The notes beneath the pieces are model-generated. The model worked only from the letters and a program-made list of their open reading frames with translations. It did no database searches and was not told the origin of the DNA. A program made the translations under genes and the position numbers. Shown here one piece after another: positions 6,800-11,671 of a stretch of DNA of 11,671 nucleotides; positions within the stretch are counted from its first letter, which is position 1; every line of letters starts with the position of its first letter. Source of the stretch: an uncultured Anaerolineae bacterium (lineage in GTDB: Bacteria; Chloroflexota; Anaerolineae; Anaerolineales; Villigracilaceae); assembly GCA_903882765.1 (NCBI GenBank), contig CAIRYE010000006.1, positions 1 through 11,671 of the forward strand, written 5' to 3'.

Positions 6800-7309
6800 A
6801 TGTCTCTCAATTCTAAGTATTTTCGCCTTTTTGTCTGCCTATTGATCGGTTTAGTTTTTGCTGTAATCGTCAATGAAATTTCGTATTCCTATATGCAAAC
6901 CGGTTCTACTCGGCCGGCGACAACCATAGAATACACAATTCCAAATGGGACAAGCGAGAGGCTGGCTTTAAAGCAAGGGGAATCGATCATTCCGGAATCA
7001 CTAACATTTGTCCTCGGTGATACTCTCACGATTCACAATGAGGATGTTGTTGATCATCACTTCGGCAGTCTATTTATTCCATCCGGTTCATTTGCTAGCA
7101 TAACATTCAATGACGCGAACTATTTTTCCTTCGAATGTTCTTTTCAGCCCAATAAACAATTAGGTTTTGAAGTCAAGGAGCCGCTTACCGGATCCTTAAG
7201 GGCTTATGGCATTTTTATCGCTGGGATTCCGTTGGGCGTAATGTTATTTATTTACAGTATTGCCGCCTTCCCATTTAAAAAACAACCTAAAAATGAAGCT
7301 GAACTTTAA
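6800..7309 (+). CDS. Membrane-anchored cupredoxin-like protein, probable oxidase maturation factor
   Basis: A 169-residue protein with hydrophobic segments at about 8-27 and 136-157 enclosing a roughly 100-residue beta-rich domain that should face outside the membrane. The domain has a cupredoxin-like run: IPNGTSE, VLGDTLTIHNEDVVDHHFGSLFIPSG and then SFECSFQPNK. Possible copper ligands are His79, His86, His87 and Cys113. The His and Met that normally follow the Cys in a type 1 copper loop (C-x-H-x-M style) are absent, so any metal site is atypical. The position between the oxidase subunits and SURF1 suggests copper delivery or assembly of the caa3 enzyme (inference). I see no ribosome binding site, and the start is 7 nt after a strong hairpin. 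Its 3' end overlaps surf1 by 17 nt. The fold call is moderate; function is not established. Confidence 0.75.
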   Translation: MSLNSKYFRLFVCLLIGLVFAVIVNEISYSYMQTGSTRPATTIEYTIPNGTSERLALKQGESIIPESLTFVLGDTLTIHNEDVVDHHFGSLFIPSGSFASITFNDANYFSFECSFQPNKQLGFEVKEPLTGSLRAYGIFIAGIPLGVMLFIYSIAAFPFKKQPKNEAEL

Positions 7310-8030
7310 ATATTATCTACAAATCAGAATCATACTGATGACCTTTTTAGTTCTGCTGGCATCAATGGTGCTCATTCGCTTAGGGTTGTGGCAGGTTGAA
7401 AGGTACTATTTCAGACAAAACTTCAACGCAAATTACATCAAGGCAACGCAACTACCCGTCATCGATATTTCAAAAAATATAAATGACATAACCGGTGATA
7501 TGGAATATCGAAAAGTAAAGATCATAGGTGCTTTTGATAACGATCATTCCATTGTGCGGTTGAATCAATATGTTGATTCACGGCTGGGTTATTCTTTACT
7601 AACCCCGTTGATCCTCAGCGACGGCACAGCCGTTATGATCGACAGAGGTTGGATACCTGCAGAGGGAAATGGCACCCGTCAGGATTGGTTGAAATATGCG
7701 GTAGATGGCGAAATTAGTTTATCCGGCATAATTCGACGGTCGATCAATATAGAAAAAAAAGATATATCCAAAAGACCAGAGTTTTGGATCGATTTCGATA
7801 AAGATCAGGTCCAACAATTATATGAGTACCAACTTTCTCCTGTGTTCATTCAGGTTTTTCCAACCAACAACCAAACAGAACCACCCCTGCCTATGATTGC
7901 CACTGTTGAAATCACAGATGGTCCACACGCTGGATATGCATTGCAATGGTTTACGTTTGCTCTAATATTATTGCTCGGATATCCATTCTTTCTCAAAACG
8001 ACTGAAGCACAAAAAAATGCCAATAAATAA
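7293..8030 (+). CDS. SURF1-family cytochrome c oxidase assembly protein
   Basis: A 245-residue SURF1/Shy1 homologue, a membrane protein that helps insert heme a into oxidase subunit I. Seen: an N-terminal transmembrane helix (about 10-32) running into LGLWQVERYYFRQ; the YRKVKIIGAFD strand; MIDRGWIPAEG; and the C-terminal GPHAGYALQWFTFALILLLGYP, which forms the second membrane helix and carries the conserved H-x2-YA-x-QWF pattern. Length and motifs fit the family. The ATG at 7293 (MKLNF) gives a sensible start; a TTG at 7260 would add 11 residues with no benefit. The gene overlaps the upstream gene by 17 nt and ctaB by 14 nt, with no clear Shine-Dalgarno, so translational coupling is likely. 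Confidence 0.93.
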   Translation: MKLNFKYYLQIRIILMTFLVLLASMVLIRLGLWQVERYYFRQNFNANYIKATQLPVIDISKNINDITGDMEYRKVKIIGAFDNDHSIVRLNQYVDSRLGYSLLTPLILSDGTAVMIDRGWIPAEGNGTRQDWLKYAVDGEISLSGIIRRSINIEKKDISKRPEFWIDFDKDQVQQLYEYQLSPVFIQVFPTNNQTEPPLPMIATVEITDGPHAGYALQWFTFALILLLGYPFFLKTTEAQKNANK

Positions 8031-9336
8031 AGTAAATACATTGAAAATAAGAACGACAATTACTGTCATCCTAACAGGTTTATTTTTACTTCTCAGTTAT
8101 GCGACGTCGGGCAGTTATTTCCTATCGATCTGCGATAAACAGCCATTCTGTACACCGACCAACTTAGCCGCACTCAGCTTTTTTGTTCATCGGATTTTAG
8201 CGCTGGTCGTAATGTTCTGGTTAGTTGTCAATCTCCACTTTGTTTGGAAGCATTATCGAACAAACCATCTCTTACTCAACCAAGCAAGCATTCTGCTGAT
8301 CCTCTATGTATTTCAGGTGTTGATCGGGTTAGAGATGGTAATGAATAGTGACAGCACAGATTTTAGAATGTTACACAAAATTACATCCCTGACGATCATC
8401 CTCGACCTTGTTTACTTTGCGATCACTTCAAAAAAAGCCTTTGGTCAAAAAATGGATTATCCCGAACTAAATTTGCGGGAACGTTTTATGGATGTGATCC
8501 AGCTGACCAAGCCGATCATCGTATTATTATTGTTATTAACCACCCTTGCAGGTATGTTCTTTGGCGCTAAGGCAGTCCCAGAATCTAGAACCATCATATT
8601 AACTTTATTAGGTGGGGCACTCGCTGCTGGTGGCTCTGGGGCGATCAATCAATTTCTCGATAGGGATCTGGATAGCGAAATGCAGCGAACCTCCAAACGC
8701 CCAGTTCCTTCAGGCCGCATCTATCCTTCAGAGGCTTTGGCAATCGGAATTAGTTTTTGCTTGGTTAGCATCTATCTCTTTTTGATTTACATTAACCCAA
8801 TTTCCGCAGCACTCACATTATTAGGCATTATTTACTACGTTTATTTCTATAGCATTCTGCTGAAGAAAGCTACCGTGCAAAATATCGTCATTGGCGGCGG
8901 CGCGGGGGCACTTCCCTCTGTTATTGGCTGGACGGCTGTTACAGGCCAGATCTCAGTCCAAGCGCTACTATTGTTTTTGATCGTTTTTCTTTGGACCCCG
9001 CCTCATTTTTGGGCTTTAGCCATTGTTCGAAAAAATGATTATGCCAAAGTGAAAATCCCAATGTTGCCCGTTATTATGGGCGAAACGTTCACAAGAAGAT
9101 CTATATTTAATTACTCGATCATATTAGTGCTATCGACACTTTTATTACCGCTATTCCAATACACCGGTACGATTTTCTTAGCGTCATCTGTGTTATTAGG
9201 GGTCGGGTTCATCTTTTTGGCATGGAGAGTTGTAAAAGTAGAAGGAAATAAAGTCGCTTGGACGCTCTATAAATATTCTAGCTACTATCTATTTTTTATC
9301 TTTATCGCGCTGATCGTCGATTCGCTGATTGCTTAA
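8017..9336 (+). CDS. ctaB: Half-CtaA-like module fused to protoheme IX farnesyltransferase (heme O synthase)
   Basis: A 439-residue polytopic membrane protein. From about residue 155 it is CtaB/COX10, which farnesylates heme b to heme O: the Asp-rich motif NQFLDRDLDSEMQRTSKRP at 211-229 (Asn211, Asp215, Asp217, Asp219), LWTPPHFWALAI at 325-336 and KIPMLPVIMGE at 346-356. Residues about 12-140 form four helices resembling one half of heme A synthase CtaA/COX15: a loop Cys pair Cys39/Cys45, His58 in FFVHRILA and His120 in LHKITS, both possible heme ligands. Full-length CtaA has two such halves. The Glu three residues before the first His, needed in the catalytic half of Bacillus CtaA, is Phe55 here. 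The CtaB role is firm; that the front module makes heme A is uncertain. The gene is last in the operon, overlaps surf1 by 14 nt and is followed by a terminator. Confidence 0.92.
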   Translation: MPINKVNTLKIRTTITVILTGLFLLLSYATSGSYFLSICDKQPFCTPTNLAALSFFVHRILALVVMFWLVVNLHFVWKHYRTNHLLLNQASILLILYVFQVLIGLEMVMNSDSTDFRMLHKITSLTIILDLVYFAITSKKAFGQKMDYPELNLRERFMDVIQLTKPIIVLLLLLTTLAGMFFGAKAVPESRTIILTLLGGALAAGGSGAINQFLDRDLDSEMQRTSKRPVPSGRIYPSEALAIGISFCLVSIYLFLIYINPISAALTLLGIIYYVYFYSILLKKATVQNIVIGGGAGALPSVIGWTAVTGQISVQALLLFLIVFLWTPPHFWALAIVRKNDYAKVKIPMLPVIMGETFTRRSIFNYSIILVLSTLLLPLFQYTGTIFLASSVLLGVGFIFLAWRVVKVEGNKVAWTLYKYSSYYLFFIFIALIVDSLIA

Positions 9337-9371
9337 AAAAAAAGTTCCTGATTTATCAGGAACTTTTTTTT
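9335..9371. terminator. Bidirectional intrinsic terminator between ctaB and the sigma factor gene
   Basis: GTTCCTGA (9344-9351) and TCAGGAAC (9356-9363) form a stem around a TTTA loop, flanked by nine As on the left and eight Ts on the right, so either strand gives a hairpin followed by a U-run. It fills the 33-nt gap between the convergent genes and overlaps both stop codons (TAA at 9334-9336; the - strand stop at 9370-9372). Confidence 0.93.
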
Positions 9372-10575
9372 ATTCACCTAAATAGTCTCGAAGCTTTCTT
9401 CTGATCGAGGGGTGTCGTAAGCGGCTTAGCGCTTGCGCTTCAATTTGCCGAACCCGCTCGCGAGTCACACCCATTTTTCGGCCAACTTCTTCAAGTGTAT
9501 ATGCTTGGCCGTCTAATAAGCCATAGCGTAATTGTAAAATTCTCACTTCGCGAGGTGGCAATCCATTGAGCACTTCAGAGAGGTGTTCGCGGAGCAGGTT
9601 ATAGGTCGCGGTATCATCTGGTGGAGCGGCTTCGTCATCTTCAATAAAATCACCCAGAACAGAATCTTCTTCATCATCCGTTGGGGTTTCCAGCGACAGC
9701 GGCCTTCTGGCAACCTGGATCATATTCTCAACTTTTTTAGCTGGAACATCGAGTTCGGCGGCCAATTCTTCAACCGATGGTTCTCTGCCGAGTTTTTGGG
9801 TCAGTTGATGTTGCACCCTTAATAGTTTGTTGATCTGATCGCCCATATGAACCGGTACGCGAATTGTTCGGCCTTGATCGGCTATAGCGCGGGTAACCGC
9901 CTGACGGATCCACCAAGTGGCATAGGTAGAAAATTTATGACCGCGGCGATAGTCAAATTTTTTCGTGGCACGAATAAGACCAATATTTCCTTCTTGGATC
10001 AGGTCCAAAAAGGGAACCCCTCGGCCCATATATTTTTTCGCGACAGAGATCACTAAACGAGAGTTGGCGGTAATGAGATGTTCTCTGGCTGACCAACCAT
10101 CTTCAATATGAGTCCTAAGATCAAGTCTCTTCTTTGGGCTGGCATTACCTTTTGCTAATTCTTCGCGGCCAATTCGGCCATTCTCAATGCGTTGAGCTAA
10201 GGTCACTTCCTCATCGGCAGTGAGCAGCGGAACACGGCTAACTTCCTTGAGGTATAAACCGATCGTATCGTCGGTATCGATATTGGCTAAGTAATCATCA
10301 ATATCGTGAATGACTTCATTTTCGAGTGCATCATCCTGGTCATTTAATTCATCTTCAGACGGCTCAGCAGAGGCGGTGTCTTCAACAAAAGGAATACCAG
10401 CACTGAGTAATGCTGCAAAAGCTTCCTCGAGTTGCTCAACATCGTGTTCAGCCTCAGGGAAAAAATGCAAAATATCATCCAGGGTAACATATGATTTTTG
10501 TCGCCCGAGTTCGATCATTCTTGCTATGGGGGAATATTCTTCTTCTTCTTCGGTTATCAATAGTGGCTCATCCAT
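9370..10575 (-). CDS. rpoD: RNA polymerase sigma-70 factor, primary (RpoD/SigA) type
   Basis: A 401-residue group 1-like sigma factor that directs RNA polymerase to -10/-35 promoters. Domains in order: an acidic N-terminus with a region 1.1-like segment (about 15-95); region 1.2 (DTIGLYLKEVSRVPLLTADEE, 103-123); a short spacer of about 40 residues in place of the long non-conserved insert of E. coli RpoD; region 2 (NSRLVISVAKKYMGRG through the FSTYATWWIRQAVTRAIADQ stretch, about 165-234, including the -10 recognition helix); region 3 (about 240-320); region 4 (from about 328) with the -35-binding HTH TLEEVGRKMGVTRERVRQIE at 360-379. All conserved regions are intact. The ATG at 10575 has AGGAAG (complement of 10584-10589) 8 nt upstream. 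It converges on ctaB and diverges from hppA. Chloroflexi often carry several RpoD-like paralogues, so this may not be the sole housekeeping copy. Confidence 0.93.
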   Translation of the reverse strand: MDEPLLITEEEEEYSPIARMIELGRQKSYVTLDDILHFFPEAEHDVEQLEEAFAALLSAGIPFVEDTASAEPSEDELNDQDDALENEVIHDIDDYLANIDTDDTIGLYLKEVSRVPLLTADEEVTLAQRIENGRIGREELAKGNASPKKRLDLRTHIEDGWSAREHLITANSRLVISVAKKYMGRGVPFLDLIQEGNIGLIRATKKFDYRRGHKFSTYATWWIRQAVTRAIADQGRTIRVPVHMGDQINKLLRVQHQLTQKLGREPSVEELAAELDVPAKKVENMIQVARRPLSLETPTDDEEDSVLGDFIEDDEAAPPDDTATYNLLREHLSEVLNGLPPREVRILQLRYGLLDGQAYTLEEVGRKMGVTRERVRQIEAQALSRLRHPSIRRKLRDYLGE

Positions 10576-10594
10576 CTAACATGCTTCCTAAAAA

Positions 10595-10610
10595 TTTTTG
10601 ATATCAAAAA
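10595..10610. repeat. 16-bp perfect palindrome next to the sigma factor RBS
   Basis: TTTTTGATATCAAAAA is its own reverse complement. It lies 5 nt beyond the AGGAAG Shine-Dalgarno of the sigma gene, in the leader. It may be a dimeric protein site or fold in RNA and affect ribosome access. Its right end overlaps one arm of the AAACAGAATA/TATTCTGTTT inverted repeat. Confidence 0.6.
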
Positions 10611-10710
10611 CAGAATACCCTTTTTTATACCTTAATTCAAGAGAAGTAAGACATAAAAACCTTACATAATTGTTTGTTTTATATTCTGTTTGAAAATCTG
10701 CGAAAAATAA

Positions 10711-10740
10711 GGCACAGCAGATGAAAACATCAGCAGTGCC
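10711..10740 (-). promoter_or_regulatory. Leader hairpin upstream of the sigma factor gene
   Basis: GGCACAGCAGATG and CATCAGCAGTGCC (+ strand) pair over 13 positions with two A-A mismatches (T-T on the - strand RNA) and a 4-nt loop. On the - strand the stem is followed by TTATTTTT. It could be a 5'-terminal stabilising stem, an attenuator or a weak terminator. Confidence 0.6.
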
Positions 10741-10747
10741 AACGAAT

Positions 10748-10776
10748 AATATACAATATATATTTTTAATTTGCAA
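10748..10776 (-). promoter_or_regulatory. Candidate promoter of the sigma factor gene
   Basis: On the - strand, TTGCAA (complement of 10771-10776), a 17-nt spacer and TATATT (complement of 10748-10753) give a good sigma-70-type match, with a start expected near 10741. That places the hairpin at 10711-10740 at the very 5' end of the mRNA. A weaker alternative, TTGGGT (complement of 10778-10783) with TATATT at 10755-10760, overlaps it. Confidence 0.45.
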
Positions 10777-10842
10777 TACCCAATTTTGTTTAAACTTAGT
10801 TATCAAATATCACATTACATAGTGCCGAAAGTTATAATATTC

Positions 10843-10871
10843 TTGCTTTATTAGGGTCAGTATTGTAAAAT
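10843..10871 (+). promoter_or_regulatory. Candidate hppA promoter
   Basis: TTGCTT (10843-10848), a 17-nt spacer and TAAAAT (10866-10871) predict a start near 10878 and a leader of about 50 nt ahead of the hppA ATG. A separate perfect TATAAT at 10833-10838 lacks a recognisable -35 at the right distance. Confidence 0.45.
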
Positions 10872-10916
10872 TCCGACATAAGATGTTGTTTTTTTGTAAT
10901 AAAAATACAAATTTTT

Positions 10917-10921
10917 GGAGG
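10917..10921 (+). promoter_or_regulatory. hppA ribosome binding site
   Basis: GGAGG, the strongest Shine-Dalgarno in the window, lies 7 nt before the ATG at 10929 and fixes that start. A weak AT hairpin (10893-10898 with 10906-10911) sits just upstream. Confidence 0.85.
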
Positions 10922-10928
10922 CTAACTG

Positions 10929-11671
10929 ATGTATCTGATTCAAATAAATGGATTGACGCAATTTGAGGCGATTGCCATTTGGGCCGTCTTTGGTATTGCA
11001 CTGATTGGTCTGCTTTATGCGTGGATTTTGCGCAATCAAATAATGAAGGAAGATAGCGGTACACCAAAAATGCAAGAGGTTTGGGGTGCCATCAAGGATG
11101 GCGCTGATGCCTACCTAAAACAACAACTAAAATCAATCCTTCCATTGATTCTAGTTCTTACAGTTGCGTTGTTCTTCTCTGTTTATATCGTGCCACCAAG
11201 TGAAGAAGCGATGACCCGTTTTGCGGGAATGACCGAGGGTCAGGTAAAACTGATCATTGGTATTGCCCGAGCTATCGCGTTTGTAATGGGCGCTGGATTC
11301 TCCCTGACCGTAGGTCAGATTGGCATGAGAATGGCAGTTCAGGGAAATGTGCGTGTAGCTTCTGCTTCACGTCGGTCCTTTGCTGATGCACTGCGAATTG
11401 CTTACCGAACCGGAACGATCACCGGTATGTTGACCGACGGGCTGGGTTTATTAGGTGGAACGGTCATCTTTATCGTTTTGGGTACTGCCGCGCCGGACGC
11501 TTTATTAGGGTTTGGTTTTGGTGGAACGCTCCTTGCCCTCTTTATGCGAGTAGGCGGTGGTATTTTTACCAAAGCAGCTGATGTTGGCGCCGATCTTGTT
11601 GGTAAGGTTGAAGCTGGCATTCCTGAAGATGATCCTCGAAACCCCGCCGTTATTGCTGACCTTGTTGGTGA
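10929..11671 (+). CDS. hppA: Membrane-bound ion-translocating pyrophosphatase (5' part, runs off the window)
   Basis: The first 247 codons of an H+- (or Na+-) pumping inorganic pyrophosphatase, which couples PPi hydrolysis to ion transport across the membrane. No stop occurs before the window ends; family members are usually about 650-800 residues, so roughly a third is present. Seen: an N-terminal helix (about 13-35); then VWGAIKDGADAYLKQQ, the conserved segment before the second helix; several further helices; and the family signature FTKAADVGADLVGKVEAGI followed by PEDDPRNPAVIADLVG, which supplies the pyrophosphate/Mg-binding Lys and Asp residues of the catalytic loop. The residues that separate K+-dependent from K+-independent and Na+ from H+ subtypes lie outside the window. 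It has its own GGAGG site and probably its own promoter, divergent from the sigma factor gene. Confidence 0.96.
   Translation, partial: MYLIQINGLTQFEAIAIWAVFGIALIGLLYAWILRNQIMKEDSGTPKMQEVWGAIKDGADAYLKQQLKSILPLILVLTVALFFSVYIVPPSEEAMTRFAGMTEGQVKLIIGIARAIAFVMGAGFSLTVGQIGMRMAVQGNVRVASASRRSFADALRIAYRTGTITGMLTDGLGLLGGTVIFIVLGTAAPDALLGFGFGGTLLALFMRVGGGIFTKAADVGADLVGKVEAGIPEDDPRNPAVIADLVG

Larger units (their letters stand above)
10576..10928. promoter_or_regulatory. Divergent intergenic region between the sigma factor and hppA
   Basis: A 353-nt AT-rich gap with no credible gene; the two ORFs over 60 codons on the - strand here have no family features and low-complexity AT-driven composition. It contains a candidate - strand promoter (10748-10776), a leader hairpin (10711-10740), a 10-bp inverted repeat (10608-10617 with 10682-10691), a 16-bp perfect palindrome (10595-10610), an isolated TATAAT at 10833-10838, a candidate + strand promoter for hppA (10843-10871) and a weak AT hairpin (10893-10911). 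The candidate sigma leader is about 166 nt long, enough for RNA-level control. It matches no riboswitch I know. Confidence 0.6.

Noticed and set aside
7260..7292. Upstream TTG start for surf1
   Set aside because: It would add 11 hydrophilic residues and deepen the overlap with the previous gene. The ATG at 7293 gives a normal SURF1 N-terminus.
2908..9336. A wholly new biological system in the operon
   Set aside because: The core is a recognisable caa3 oxidase operon with its maturation genes. The unusual points are fusions, an extension and regulation, not an unknown pathway.
10588..10806. 72-codon ORF on the - strand in the sigma-hppA gap
   Set aside because: It overlaps the predicted sigma promoter and leader hairpin, is driven by AT-rich composition, shows no family motif and has no ribosome binding site.
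10833..10838. Perfect TATAAT as the main hppA promoter
   Set aside because: No acceptable -35 or TGn extension accompanies it. The TTGCTT-17-TAAAAT pair just downstream is better.
10810..11067. Two overlapping - strand ORFs (85 and 72 codons) at the start of hppA
   Set aside because: They lie antisense to the clearly coding hppA and its promoter, and their protein sequences show no recognisable features.

Overview
The window looks like chromosomal DNA from a Chloroflexi bacterium, probably Anaerolineae or a relative. This assignment is inferred from the protein style (the sigma factor, the cox gene cluster and the heme-synthesis fusion) and not from any search. The DNA is AT-rich, with long AT-rich intergenic stretches. 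About half of the starts have a clear Shine-Dalgarno site; several internal operon genes have none and seem to rely on translational coupling. I see no mobile element, CRISPR array, tRNA or rRNA.

Region 1 (35-2765, + strand): a BCP/PrxQ-type peroxiredoxin, then a soluble NarL-type two-component pair. The histidine kinase has two sensor-like domains, the first with a four-cysteine cluster. The response regulator has a LuxR-type HTH. The three genes are packed with 12-nt and 4-nt gaps.

Region 2 (2766-9336, + strand): a complete caa3-type (A2-family) cytochrome c oxidase locus. After a 142-nt regulatory gap rich in inverted repeats come coxB (CuA subunit II with a fused cytochrome c domain), coxA (subunit I with an extra four-segment N-terminal membrane region) and a fused subunit IV-III gene. 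A strong hairpin with an extended -10 motif beside it follows. The maturation genes come next: a membrane-anchored cupredoxin-like protein, SURF1, and a fusion of a half-size CtaA-like module to CtaB (heme O synthase). The last three overlap or nearly abut. Together the genes encode the oxidase and part of its heme A and copper maturation. The redox-type two-component system just upstream is a plausible local regulator.

Region 3 (9337-10928): a bidirectional terminator separates ctaB from a convergent rpoD-type sigma-70 gene on the - strand. The sigma gene has a long leader with a 5' hairpin and a 16-bp perfect palindrome next to its ribosome binding site.

Region 4 (10929-end, + strand): the 5' part of hppA, a membrane-bound ion-pumping pyrophosphatase, divergent from the sigma gene and cut by the window edge.

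Most of the window is recognisable energy metabolism. The novelty is in architecture: a Cys-cluster sensor kinase beside the oxidase, the subunit I extension, the IV-III fusion, the half-CtaA/CtaB fusion, a cupredoxin-like protein with an incomplete copper site, and RNA/DNA structure in three intergenic regions.
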